From Morganella sibonii (GTDB taxonomy: Bacteria; Pseudomonadota; Gammaproteobacteria; Enterobacterales; Enterobacteriaceae), in the NCBI RefSeq assembly GCF_040560245.1, contig NZ_JAKMWP010000003.1: 64,000 nt of DNA. The stretch is one strand, 5' to 3'. The position numbers were made by a program, and so were the translations under genes. Numbering within the stretch: position 1 is the stretch's first letter; every line of letters starts with the position of its first letter. This document shows, in pieces, positions 34,590 through 42,724 of the stretch. The notes beneath the pieces are model-generated. The model saw nothing but the letters and a program-made list of their open reading frames with translations. It was not told the origin of the DNA and did not search any database.

Positions 34590-36629
34590 ATGCAGAACAG
34601 ACTCACCCGCCGCAGGCTGACACACTGCCTCGCGCTCTCACTCACTGCCGGTGTCACCGCTGCGGCAGCGGCGCCCGCACCGGACACCATTGTTGTCACC
34701 GCCGGAAAACAAAGCCGTCTCGCACCGGATGCCGCTCAGGAACGAGAAAAACTGGAAAATGTCGCGGGCGGCACCAACCTGATTATGGTCGAAAAAGATA
34801 CCCGCCTGGCCACACTGCACGATGCGCTGGATTATCAGCCCGGTGTACTGGTACAGAATTTCTTCGGCGGTATCGACCAGCCGCGTCTGAATATCCGCGG
34901 CTCCGGGGTACAAAGCGCGCCGCTGGCGCGCGGTATTTTACTGATGCAGGACGGATTGCCGGTCACCGATGCTGACGGCAGTTTCCATATCAGCACTCTG
35001 GAGATGCGGGATGCACGGATGATCAGTGTCCGGCGCGGTGCAAACAGCCTTAATCCGCAGAGTAACAGCCTGGGCGGTGAGCTGGATCTGATCTCCTATA
35101 CCGGCCGCGACGAAGGCGGACGTTTACGCTATGAATACGGATCGCATGGCCGTGAGGGCTTACAAACCGCATTCGGCGGCGTATCGGATGACGGTCGTTT
35201 CGACGGGCGTATCAATTTCACTTACGACCATTTCGACGGTTATCGTAAACATTCCTCATCACAACGCAAAACGGTACGCGGTAACTTTGGTTATACCGGC
35301 GATAATTTTGAAAACCGCACTTCTCTGAACTGGACAGATCTGCGTTTTGATGTCGCAGGTCCGGTTTCCGAAGCGGTGCTCGACAGTGATCCGACTGAAG
35401 TTTACCCGATGGTCTGGCTGCGCGATCCGCACCGTAATGTGGAGCAGTTCCGTGCGGCCAACCGTTCTGACTGGCAGATTGATAATCAGCGCATCAGTGC
35501 CGGTGTCTGGTATATCCGCACCCATGATAACTTCACTACCCCGGCCTATTACCGTTTCAGTCAGAGCCACAGCGAAGGGATGCAACTGAGCTGGCAGATG
35601 GAAACCGAGCCGGTTTCCTGGCGGACAGCACTGGCAGCCGATCATATGAGTCTGGAAACTGATCTGATGCAGAACCGGCGCGGCACACCGATGGATAAAA
35701 CGCCAATCGGGAAATTTGACGGCAAAGCAGACAATATCTATGCCTCTGCCGGTGCCGGTATTCATCTGACACCGGATCTGACACTGAATCTGGATCTCAA
35801 AGCCACACATGCCCGGCGTGATACCGAAAAACGGAACAGTTCCGTTTCACTGGATCAGAGCTGGACATTCTGGACACCGAAAGCCGGTGTTATCTGGCGT
35901 CCGGCTGATAATCAGCGCTGGTTTGCCAACGTCAGCGCCAGTCAGGAACCTGCGACGTTCCATGAAATTATTAACTCCTCAGACGGCCGCCTGACAAAAC
36001 TGGCCCCGCAGAAAGGCGTCACTTTCGAAATCGGCGGCGATGGTGATTTTACTGAACAACTGAAATGGAATGTGGCGCTCTACCGCAGTTTCATTAAGGA
36101 TGAATACATCACAACCTATGATTCAGACGGTAATATTACCGGGGTCTTTAACTATGCCGCCAAAACCCGCCATCAGGGGCTGGAAGCCGGTATTAACGGT
36201 GTGATCCCGGCCGGTCCGGGTGATGTGGAATATAAACTGGCCTGGACCTGGAATGATTTCCGCTTTATGGGCGGTGAATATAACGGCAACTATATCGCCG
36301 GTATTCCGCGTAATATTGTCTCGGCGGAAGTGCTGTACCGAATCGGCGACTGGCGTTTCGGCCCGAATATTCACTGGGCACCGACCGACATGGCTGTCGA
36401 TCACGAAAACCACCTTGAGATTCAGAAACGCAAACACTATACCGTGCTCGGTCTGCGGGGCACTTACCAGCCTGCGGATAACTGGTCACTCTATATGTCG
36501 GTGGATAACCTGACTAACGAGCACTACGCCACCACGTCAGTGGCGAACCGTACGGTTACAGCCAAAGACAGTACGCTGTTCCCGGGGATGGGATTCAGTG
36601 TCAACGGCGGTATTACGTATAATTTCTGA
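34590..36629 (+). CDS. TonB-dependent outer-membrane receptor
   Basis: 679 residues from ATG 34590. A twin-Arg-like but ordinary signal peptide ends near AAAAAPAP; DTIVVTAG is the TonB box. The plug domain contains LDYQPGVLVQNFFGGIDQPRLNIRG and GANSLNPQSNSLGGELDLIS; the barrel follows and ends in aromatic F (GGITYNF). It imports a metal chelate or similar ligand with energy from TonB. Ligand not identifiable; the FecCD-type ABC importer 1 kb downstream is the likely partner. Preceded by a Fur-like site and a Crp/Fnr-type box. Confidence 0.92.
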   Translation: MQNRLTRRRLTHCLALSLTAGVTAAAAAPAPDTIVVTAGKQSRLAPDAAQEREKLENVAGGTNLIMVEKDTRLATLHDALDYQPGVLVQNFFGGIDQPRLNIRGSGVQSAPLARGILLMQDGLPVTDADGSFHISTLEMRDARMISVRRGANSLNPQSNSLGGELDLISYTGRDEGGRLRYEYGSHGREGLQTAFGGVSDDGRFDGRINFTYDHFDGYRKHSSSQRKTVRGNFGYTGDNFENRTSLNWTDLRFDVAGPVSEAVLDSDPTEVYPMVWLRDPHRNVEQFRAANRSDWQIDNQRISAGVWYIRTHDNFTTPAYYRFSQSHSEGMQLSWQMETEPVSWRTALAADHMSLETDLMQNRRGTPMDKTPIGKFDGKADNIYASAGAGIHLTPDLTLNLDLKATHARRDTEKRNSSVSLDQSWTFWTPKAGVIWRPADNQRWFANVSASQEPATFHEIINSSDGRLTKLAPQKGVTFEIGGDGDFTEQLKWNVALYRSFIKDEYITTYDSDGNITGVFNYAAKTRHQGLEAGINGVIPAGPGDVEYKLAWTWNDFRFMGGEYNGNYIAGIPRNIVSAEVLYRIGDWRFGPNIHWAPTDMAVDHENHLEIQKRKHYTVLGLRGTYQPADNWSLYMSVDNLTNEHYATTSVANRTVTAKDSTLFPGMGFSVNGGITYNF

Positions 36630-36643
36630 TCACATAATATAAA

Positions 36644-36838
36644 AAATCCCCGCCCGGCGGGGATTTCAGGCCGTTGACAACCCCGCAAGGGTTGGCGACG
36701 ACCGACAGAGGTTGTAAAAATAAACCAGGAAAATCAATTTATTGATTTTCGGCTGATAACACAAAGCAGGAAAAACCACGTTTTATCCTGCTTTGCCTGC
36801 AATCTCAAATCCCCGCCCGGAAATCCGGACGGGGATTT
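36644..36838. terminator. cluster of stem-loops between convergent genes
   Basis: Five hairpins lie within 200 bp: AAATCCCCG / CGGGGATTT (36644-36666), CAACCC / GGGTTG (about 36678-36694), GAAAATCAA / TTGATTTTC (36729-36750), a CAAAGCAGGA / TCCTGCTTTG stem (36772-36794), and a second AAATCCCCG stem with inner CCGG / CCGG and a T-run (36807-36845). The first and last share AAATCCCCGCCCGG and probably end the convergent receptor and regulator transcripts. The middle structures are unexplained. Confidence 0.7.
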
Positions 36839-36847
36839 TTTTATTTC

Positions 36848-37564
36848 TCAGAACGGGCGCTGCGCCGGGATCGCCAGTTCCGCCAGATAGGATTCATTGG
36901 TGATCCGTACCGCGTCTTTATCAATCCCGATAAACGCTTTCTGCCGCCAGCCGGAAAACAGACGGCTGAGTGTTTCATAGCGGACGCCTAATTTTGCGGC
37001 AAGTTGCCCGCGCGATAACGGCAGCACCACACAATCCGATTGCTGACACCGTTTGAGATCCAGCAGATAGGCGGCCAGCCGCTGCTCCGCCGAGCTGGAG
37101 GTCAGCCAGTCGATATGGTTGATATTTTCATACAGCTTCAGGCTGAACCGCGACAATAACTGCGCCATAATGGCCGGACAGGCATGACACAGACGTAAAA
37201 TCGCCTGTTTATCCAGCATCAGCGCGCTGCTGTCCGCTCTCGCCCGCAGGCTCATCGGGAAGCGGTTATGCGGCATAAAGACCGCGGCAATCGCCACCAG
37301 CTCACCCGCCGTAAACATACCGAACACTTTTTCCTCACCCGACCAGGTATGGCGGAAAACATCAATCTGCCCGCTGATGATCAGCGGACAGGCTTTTACC
37401 GTTTCACCTTCACGGCTGATCAGCTCCCCCGCCGCAAACTGACGATACGTACTGTCTGCCAGAACCAGCGCCAGAGCATCTTCCTCTGCCGCCTGAAATA
37501 ACGGGCATGACCGGAGGATCGCCATTTGCTGTGCGGGGGCAAGGGTCTTTTTGACAAATGTCAT
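36848..37564 (-). CDS. Crp/Fnr-family transcriptional regulator of the uptake island
   Basis: 238 residues. N-terminal cNMP-type beta roll (FAAGELISREGETVKACPLIISGQIDVFRH), a dimer helix, and a winged helix (LSRGQLAAKLGVRYETLSRLFSGWRQKAFI). It has no FNR-type N-terminal cysteine cluster, so the signal is not an FNR-style iron-sulfur cluster; it could be cAMP, haem, or redox. AGAGGA precedes the ATG. Its start codon lies inside a TTGAC-N4-GTCAT box, indicating autoregulation. Located between the TonB receptor and the ABC importer. Confidence 0.85.
   Translation of the reverse strand: MTFVKKTLAPAQQMAILRSCPLFQAAEEDALALVLADSTYRQFAAGELISREGETVKACPLIISGQIDVFRHTWSGEEKVFGMFTAGELVAIAAVFMPHNRFPMSLRARADSSALMLDKQAILRLCHACPAIMAQLLSRFSLKLYENINHIDWLTSSSAEQRLAAYLLDLKRCQQSDCVVLPLSRGQLAAKLGVRYETLSRLFSGWRQKAFIGIDKDAVRITNESYLAELAIPAQRPF
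37551..37564. promoter_or_regulatory. TTGAC-N4-GTCAT box over the regulator start
   Basis: Second exact copy of the box found before the TonB receptor. On the minus strand it contains the regulator's start codon, so binding would block its transcription or early elongation; on the plus side it lies about 97 bp before the ABC importer. Confidence 0.6.
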
Positions 37565-37601
37565 AGGGTTTTCCTCTCAGTGCAGCCAGAATAAATGCAA
37601 T

Positions 37602-37618
37602 TATAAATGATAACCAAT
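37602..37618 (+). promoter_or_regulatory. possible -10 and Fur-like element before the ABC importer
   Basis: TATAAA (37602-37607) overlaps AAATGATAACCAAT (37605-37618), which matches 13 of 14 positions of the corresponding segment before the TonB receptor. Suggests shared iron control. Confidence 0.4.
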
Positions 37619-37660
37619 CGCATTATCAATTTAATCATAAAATAAAAGGCGAATAACCTT

Positions 37661-38743
37661 ATGATTAGTAATAGATTTGCATTACTCCCGGCGCTGATTT
37701 TTACCTGCACAACAGCAGCTTATGCCACAAAAGGTGCCGTACATTTCACCGATATGTCACAGCAGAAAATTGAACTGGCCGCCCCGGCAGAACGGATTGT
37801 GGTAATTCCCATTCCGGCTGCATCCATGCTGGTCAGTGTTGACGAAAGCAGTAAACGGCTCGCCGGTATGCATCCGTTTGCCGGTGTCGCAGCCCGCGAC
37901 GGCATGCTCAGCGTGATGTTTCCGGATGTACTCTCCGTACGCAGTGATATGGTGGGAAATGATTTTGCCCCGAATGTTGAAGCGCTGCTCTCCGTTAATC
38001 CGGATCTGGTCTGGCAGTGGGAACACCGTGGCGATGACATTATCACGCCGATGCGCAACGCCGGTTTGACGGTCGCCACACTGGATTACGGCAAAGAAGC
38101 CTATACACAGGAATGGTTAACGCTGATGGGGAAAACCCTCGGCAAAGAAACCAAAACAGACGGACTGATCGCCTGGCGCAAACAGGTGATCAGTCAGCTG
38201 GAAAACAGCGTTGCCGCCATTCCGGAAGACAAACAACCGCGTGTGCTCTATCTGTCCCATTTTAAACAAAGCATTCAGACTTTCGGTGCCACCTCTCATA
38301 ACAATGCCGATTTTGCACTCGCCGGTGGTGTTAGCCTCAACCGTGATCTGACCGGGCCGCGCACCCTGAATATCGAACAGATTCTGGTATGGGACCCGGA
38401 CATTATCCTGCTGGGAAATTTTGAGGCCGGTCTGGCTCCCGCTGATATTTATAACAACCCGATGCTCAGTGATGTGACTGCGGTAAAAAACAAACGTGTC
38501 TATAAACTGCCGATCGGCGGTTTTATCTGGGATGCGCCGAATCAGGAAACACCGCTGTACTGGCAGTGGCTGTCTCAGATTTTCCATCCGGAAACAGCAT
38601 CGTTTCCGCTGCGGGAAGAGATCCGCAAACGCTATCTGCAACTCTACGGTTACTCCCTCACTGAAGCAGAAACAGACCGTATTCTGCAACTCGGCCTGAA
38701 CCGGGATGGCCGTGATTACCTGACACTGATGGGACGTCCGTGA
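37661..38743 (+). CDS. periplasmic substrate-binding protein of a FecCD-type ABC importer
   Basis: 360 residues. Signal peptide MISNRFALLPALIFTCTTAAYA, then two lobes of the TroA/FepB-like helical-backbone fold: AERIVVIPIPAASMLVSV, EALLSVNPDLVWQWEHRGDD, and ILVWDPDIILLGNFEAGLAPADIYNNPMLSDVTAVKNKRVYKLP. Family members bind siderophores, haem, vitamin B12 or molybdate; the ligand is not readable here. First gene of a five-gene run; its stop overlaps the permease start. Confidence 0.9.
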   Translation: MISNRFALLPALIFTCTTAAYATKGAVHFTDMSQQKIELAAPAERIVVIPIPAASMLVSVDESSKRLAGMHPFAGVAARDGMLSVMFPDVLSVRSDMVGNDFAPNVEALLSVNPDLVWQWEHRGDDIITPMRNAGLTVATLDYGKEAYTQEWLTLMGKTLGKETKTDGLIAWRKQVISQLENSVAAIPEDKQPRVLYLSHFKQSIQTFGATSHNNADFALAGGVSLNRDLTGPRTLNIEQILVWDPDIILLGNFEAGLAPADIYNNPMLSDVTAVKNKRVYKLPIGGFIWDAPNQETPLYWQWLSQIFHPETASFPLREEIRKRYLQLYGYSLTEAETDRILQLGLNRDGRDYLTLMGRP

Positions 38744-39762
38744 TGCGAAACGTTCGTTTGCAATGGTGCCTGCTGTCCGCCCTGTTATTGCTGACCATAC
38801 TGCTTGCTCTGTGTGCCGGGCGCTATGCAGTTTCTGTTACAGCCGTTTTGCAGATCCTGGCGGATACGCTGTCCGGACGCAGTCCGTCTGCGGAGTACAG
38901 CCGCACGGCTGAAAATGTGGTGCTGTATGTCCGTTTACCGCGCATTCTGATTGCCGGACTGGCCGGTGCCGGGCTCGCCGTTGCCGGAGCAGCATTACAG
39001 GGCATCTTCCGCAACCCGCTGGTCGGGCCGCAGATTATCGGCGTTTCATCCGGTGCGGCACTGGGCGGTGCCCTGGCTCTGCTGCTGTTTTCCTCCCTGT
39101 TTATCACCATCAGTTTTGCCTTTCTCGGCGGCCTGCTGGCGATTGTACTGGTCTTTCTGCTGGGACTGAACCGGCACGGCAGCAGCCTGCTGATGCTGAT
39201 CCTCGCGGGCGTTATTATTAATGCATTTTTTGCCGCACTGATCTCGCTGATCACCTATTTTGCTGATCCGAATAATACCCTGCAAACCATCGTCTTCTGG
39301 CTGATGGGGAGTTTTGCCACCGCGACCTATCTGAAAGTCAGTGTATTGCTGCCGGTTGTTATCATTGCAGGCGGGATTATTTTTGCTCTGCGCTTTCGTA
39401 TCAATGTGCTGTCGCTCGGCGAAGAAAATGCTCAGGCGCTGGGACTGCCGGTCACAGCAACCCGCTGGACTATACTTATCTGTGTGACGCTTATCACCAG
39501 TGCCACCGTTGCCGTTTCCGGCACCATCGGCTGGGTCGGGCTGATTATCCCGCATATCGCGCGGTTAATCAGCGGACATGACCATCGCGTCCTTTTGCCC
39601 GCCAGTGCCCTGACCGGCGCGATTTACCTGATCGCGGTCGATACCCTGGCGCGCAGTATGACCAGCGCGGAAATTCCGCTGAGTGTTATCACCGCACTGA
39701 TCGGGGCTCCTGTTTTCGCCCTGCTCATTCACTCCATGAATAAAAAGGTGGCCGACCTGTGA
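38743..39762 (+). CDS. FecCD-family ABC transporter permease
   Basis: 339 residues from ATG 38743 (GTG at 38740 also possible). About ten membrane helices. RLPRILIAGLAGAGLAVAGAALQGIFRNPLVGPQIIGVSSGAALG is the family signature (residues about 65-110), and GTIGWVGLIIPHIARLISGHDHR contains the coupling helix to the ATPase. It pairs with the binding protein and ATPase on either side, overlapping both genes. Confidence 0.93.
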   Translation: MRNVRLQWCLLSALLLLTILLALCAGRYAVSVTAVLQILADTLSGRSPSAEYSRTAENVVLYVRLPRILIAGLAGAGLAVAGAALQGIFRNPLVGPQIIGVSSGAALGGALALLLFSSLFITISFAFLGGLLAIVLVFLLGLNRHGSSLLMLILAGVIINAFFAALISLITYFADPNNTLQTIVFWLMGSFATATYLKVSVLLPVVIIAGGIIFALRFRINVLSLGEENAQALGLPVTATRWTILICVTLITSATVAVSGTIGWVGLIIPHIARLISGHDHRVLLPASALTGAIYLIAVDTLARSMTSAEIPLSVITALIGAPVFALLIHSMNKKVADL

Positions 39763-40499
39763 TCCATGTTAATCAGCTCAGTTACCACACCGGCAAACGC
39801 CCGTTATTTGACAGACTCACGTTCCGTCAGCCACCGGGAAGCATCGCCGCGGTTCTCGGCCCGAACGGCCGCGGGAAAACAACGCTGCTGCGTCTGCTGC
39901 TCAATCTTCAGAAAGGGGCAAAGGGTGATGTACTGCTCAATGCTCCGGCCGCTTATGTCCCGCAGCTCAGCGGTGCACTCTTTAATTACTCTGTCCGCAC
40001 GATGGTCAGCCTCGGCCGTATCCGTCATCTGCCCTGGTATGCGTCCCCCTCCCGGCGTGACCATGACATCACAGAGCAGGCGATGGCCGACCTCGGATTA
40101 ACCCGGTTTGCGGACACCTCATTTAACCTGCTCAGTGGTGGTGAAAAGCAGATGGTGATGATTGCCCGCGCCCTGGCCGGTGAACCGGAAATTCTGATTC
40201 TGGATGAACCGACTTCCGCACTGGATCTGGCTAACCAGGACACCGTTCTCTCCGTTCTGAAAATGCTGGCTGCAGAGCGCGGTAAAACCATCTTATTTAC
40301 CAGTCATTACCCGCAGCATGCCCTGCATATTGCGGATTATTCATTGTTACTGTTTGACGGTACACAGGCACAGTTTGGCCGGACATCCGCACTGCTGACT
40401 GAAGAGAATCTGGGAACACTGTATCAGCTTCCGGTTTCCGTTGTACCGGTTAACCACCGGCAGCGGCAGACCTGCGGGGTTATCCCCCTGTTCCGCTGA
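39759..40499 (+). CDS. ABC transporter ATP-binding protein, MolC/FecE-like
   Basis: 246 residues. The Walker A reads GPNGRGKTT, where arginine replaces the usual variable residue and threonine the usual serine. The Q-loop is in AAYVPQLSGALFNYSV, the signature motif is LLSGGEKQM, and Walker B is LILDEPTSALDLANQD. From memory, the Q-loop and LDLANQD regions resemble Haemophilus MolC (molybdate/tungstate uptake), but the FecE group is also close. It energises the FecCD-type permease. Starts within the permease stop. Confidence 0.9.
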   Translation: MIHVNQLSYHTGKRPLFDRLTFRQPPGSIAAVLGPNGRGKTTLLRLLLNLQKGAKGDVLLNAPAAYVPQLSGALFNYSVRTMVSLGRIRHLPWYASPSRRDHDITEQAMADLGLTRFADTSFNLLSGGEKQMVMIARALAGEPEILILDEPTSALDLANQDTVLSVLKMLAAERGKTILFTSHYPQHALHIADYSLLLFDGTQAQFGRTSALLTEENLGTLYQLPVSVVPVNHRQRQTCGVIPLFR

Positions 40500-40537
40500 A
40501 CCTATTTATTACCTGATTAACCATAAGGATACACATT

Positions 40538-40885
40538 ATGAGCAATAACACGATTACCCCGGCAGAAGCATTAGTGATCGCAGATCTGGTGAACTACACC
40601 GAACAGGGTATTTCCAGCCGGGTTCTCGCCAAAAACGGCGGCGGCAATATCACTCTGTTTGCCTTTGATAAAGGTCAGGCACTCTCTGAACACAGCGCCC
40701 CGTTTGATGCCATTGTGATGATTGCTGAAGGCTCACTAATCCTGACCATTGCCGGAAAACCGGTAACAGCAAAACCCGGAGATATTGTCCGCATGCCGGC
40801 CAATATCCCTCATGCCGTGGATGCGCCGGAGCGGGCAAAAATGCTGCTGGTGATGTTACGTGAACCGGAAAATAAACAGGACTGA
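40538..40885 (+). CDS. small cupin-domain protein
   Basis: 115 residues, single cupin barrel. Motif 1 is LSEHSAPFDAIVMIAEGSLILTIAG, and motif 2 PGDIVRMPANIPHAVDAPE. The EH...D and the PHAV histidine are possible metal ligands. Such stand-alone cupins are common near anaerobic or metal-related operons. Its role could be binding or sensing the imported metal or a small ligand, which is inference. It lies 38 bp after the ATPase gene and its stop abuts the methyltransferase start. Confidence 0.85.
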   Translation: MSNNTITPAEALVIADLVNYTEQGISSRVLAKNGGGNITLFAFDKGQALSEHSAPFDAIVMIAEGSLILTIAGKPVTAKPGDIVRMPANIPHAVDAPERAKMLLVMLREPENKQD

Positions 40886-41659
40886 ATGATGGAAAGCACA
40901 CATACCGGCCATGAAGCCGGACACAAATTTCTGGCACGTCTGGGTAAAAAACGTCTGCGCCCGGGAGGCCGTACCGCCACCGAATGGCTGCTGACACACA
41001 GCGGATTGCAGGCAGACAGCCGTGTCCTGGAGATCGCCTGTAATATGGGTACCACCGCGATTGAAATCGCACAGCGTTTTCAGTGTCATATTACCGGTAT
41101 TGATATGGATAAACAGGCACTTGCCAATGCGCGGAAAAATATCCTCGATAACGGTTTATCCCATCTCGTTACAGTACAGGAAGCGGATGCCTCAAAGCTG
41201 CCGTTCCCGGATAATCATTTTGATGTGGTGATCAATGAAGCCATGCTGACCATGTATGCGGATAAAGCCAAAGCCCGTCTGTTACAGGAATATCTGCGGG
41301 TGCTGAAACCCGGCGGACGACTGCTGACCCACGATATTGCGCTGACAGAACGCCGGGAGGATGAGTGTGTCACACAGGATATGCAGGCTGCCATTCATGT
41401 CAAAGCACAACCGATGCTGAGTGATGACTGGCTGGCGCTGTTCCTCAATGCCGGTTTCCGTGATGTGATCCGTTCTGAAGGCGCGATGACACTGATGACC
41501 CCCAAAGGCATGCTGCACGATGAGGGTCTTTCCGGCACCCTGAAAATTATCCGTAACGCCCTGAAAAAAGAGAACCGCCTGCAGTTTTTACAGATGTTCC
41601 GTCATTTCCGGCAGAACCGCGACAGACTGCGGTATATTGCGGTTGTCAGTACAAAATAA
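40886..41659 (+). CDS. class I SAM-dependent methyltransferase
   Basis: 257 residues. Motif I is VLEIACNMGTTAIEIA, motif II around GIDMDKQALANARKN, VQEADASKLPFPDNHFDVVI is motif III/IV, and LRVLKPGGRLL motif VI: a UbiE/COQ5-like small-molecule methyltransferase. The substrate is unknown. The ATG directly follows the cupin stop, so the two are co-translated. Its place at the end of a metal-chelate uptake operon suggests modification of the imported ligand or of a cofactor, but this is not shown. Confidence 0.87.
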   Translation: MMESTHTGHEAGHKFLARLGKKRLRPGGRTATEWLLTHSGLQADSRVLEIACNMGTTAIEIAQRFQCHITGIDMDKQALANARKNILDNGLSHLVTVQEADASKLPFPDNHFDVVINEAMLTMYADKAKARLLQEYLRVLKPGGRLLTHDIALTERREDECVTQDMQAAIHVKAQPMLSDDWLALFLNAGFRDVIRSEGAMTLMTPKGMLHDEGLSGTLKIIRNALKKENRLQFLQMFRHFRQNRDRLRYIAVVSTK

Positions 41660-41685
41660 TAAGTAGTGAATAATGTCGTGAAAAT

Positions 41686-41720
41686 GAAAACCACCGGATT
41701 TGTTGAGTCCGGTGGTTTTC
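41686..41720. terminator. bidirectional terminator between uptake island and hxs cluster
   Basis: GAAAACCACCGGA / TCCGGTGGTTTTC, a 13-bp stem with 9-nt loop. A- and T-runs inside the stem ends suit both the + strand methyltransferase operon and the - strand hxs operon. Confidence 0.88.
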
Positions 41721-41725
41721 ATAAA

Positions 41726-41872
41726 TTACCTGTTTAAAACATCAACAGCTTGTTTATCACCGTCACCATCAACTTTTTTAATGAAAGAATGTAACCCTAA
41801 TCGATCGCCTGTGCAGCACTGACCTGTATTTTCATTATTCGACTTCAAGGTCGTAGCTATTTCCGGCCTCAT
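41726..41872 (-). CDS. possible 48-residue ORF overlapping the end of the Tyr-rich gene
   Basis: An ATG at 41872, inside the Tyr-rich gene in another frame, opens 48 codons ending 6 bp before the terminator. The part after the upstream gene's stop reads NNENTGQCCTGDRLGLHSF then IKKVDGDGDKQAVDVLNR, which looks protein-like (CC pair, DGDGD). There is no well-spaced ribosome-binding site. It could be a real small peptide, a remnant of a longer protein, or chance. Confidence 0.25.
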   Translation of the reverse strand: MRPEIATTLKSNNENTGQCCTGDRLGLHSFIKKVDGDGDKQAVDVLNR

Positions 41873-42134
41873 CTTCCGCGACTAAAACACCGTAATCATC
41901 CCACTCAACATCCACATCAACCTCTTCACCTTCGGTATTTGTAATCACACCACTTCCGTATTTACCCTGAATATCAATATTTCCTTCAACACTGTTCCCG
42001 TTATCGTTCGTTCCGGAGACATCATAATTATAACCATAGGGATCACCGTCATAACGGTAATTATACAGATGCTCATCGGCAAAAGCGCCGCCGGTTACTA
42101 ACATTAATACAACGCAGAAAACTATCGTTTTCAT
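41835..42134 (-). CDS. Tyr/Asp-rich exported small protein in the hxs operon
   Basis: 99 residues. Signal peptide MKTIVFCVVLMLVTGGAFA, then DEHLYNYRYDGDPYGYNYDVSG, unusually rich in Tyr and Asp, and an acidic beta-rich tail (GVITNTEGEEVDVDVEWDDYGVLVAEDEAG). It has no cysteine in the mature part. It starts 29 bp after hxsA on the same strand and shares the terminator at 41686-41720, so it is probably the last hxs operon gene. It may be a second modification substrate or a partner of HxsA. I do not recognise a named family with confidence. Confidence 0.72.
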   Translation of the reverse strand: MKTIVFCVVLMLVTGGAFADEHLYNYRYDGDPYGYNYDVSGTNDNGNSVEGNIDIQGKYGSGVITNTEGEEVDVDVEWDDYGVLVAEDEAGNSYDLEVE

Positions 42135-42163
42135 AGAAACCTGTCTGTAATTAAATAAAAAAA

Positions 42164-42724
42164 TCAGTTTGTTGCATAAATACTTAATGAATTAAGCAGG
42201 TCCGCATCAATATACACGTTACCGGGTAAATTATTTGCACTTCTGTAACGGGTAATGGCATCGCGTGTTTGTGGTCCCATCACACCGTCGATGTTTCCTG
42301 CAAAATAATGGCGTTCAAATAATGCATACTGAACCCGCATAATCAGCCGTTTACGTTGTTCTGTCGTCGTCGTGGTCTGATTAATATTCTGAGAAAAATC
42401 CCGTCTGCCTGTATTCCCGGCAGCTCTTTGCGATGAATTTCCTGACGGAGCTGAATACGCTGGTGAGGAATATACCGGGGATGAACGGTAATACCCGCCA
42501 CCTGAAGATGAACGGTGCGAACTGTGACTGCTGTGACTTCGGTGTGAACTGTGACTCCGGTGTCCGGCGATATAAAGAGGTGTTTCCGTATTAAGCGGTG
42601 AAAACACCAGATCCTCAGGTAAAAGAGAACCGGCACTATCAGGCAACACAACCGGTTCAGCAATCGCCTGCTGACTCAGCATAAAAAAACCGGGAAATAA
42701 GGCAGCTAAATTCCATTTTTTCAT
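42164..42724 (-). CDS. hxsA: His-Xaa-Ser repeat protein HxsA
   Basis: 186 residues from ATG 42724, whose ATGA overlaps the hxsC stop. Signal peptide MKKWNLAALFPGFFMLSQQAIA. Residues 55-72 are six tandem His-X-Ser units (HRS HSS HRS HSS HSS HRS), followed by a Ser/Tyr/Gly-rich stretch (SGGGYYRSSPVYSSPAYSAP). The C-terminal part (VQYALFERHYFAGNIDGVMG, PQTRDAITRYRSANNLPG) resembles a peptidoglycan-binding-like domain. This is the defining substrate of the Hxs system; the repeats are presumed to be modified by HxsB and HxsC, then exported. The chemistry is not established. Confidence 0.92.
   Translation of the reverse strand: MKKWNLAALFPGFFMLSQQAIAEPVVLPDSAGSLLPEDLVFSPLNTETPLYIAGHRSHSSHRSHSSHSSHRSSSGGGYYRSSPVYSSPAYSAPSGNSSQRAAGNTGRRDFSQNINQTTTTTEQRKRLIMRVQYALFERHYFAGNIDGVMGPQTRDAITRYRSANNLPGNVYIDADLLNSLSIYATN

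Noticed and set aside
35259..35810. 183-codon antisense frame inside the TonB receptor
   Set aside because: No promoter or ribosome-binding site and no recognisable domain; the sense frame is a clear TonB receptor.
38117..38689. 190-codon antisense frame inside the binding-protein gene
   Set aside because: Shadow of a well-supported gene.
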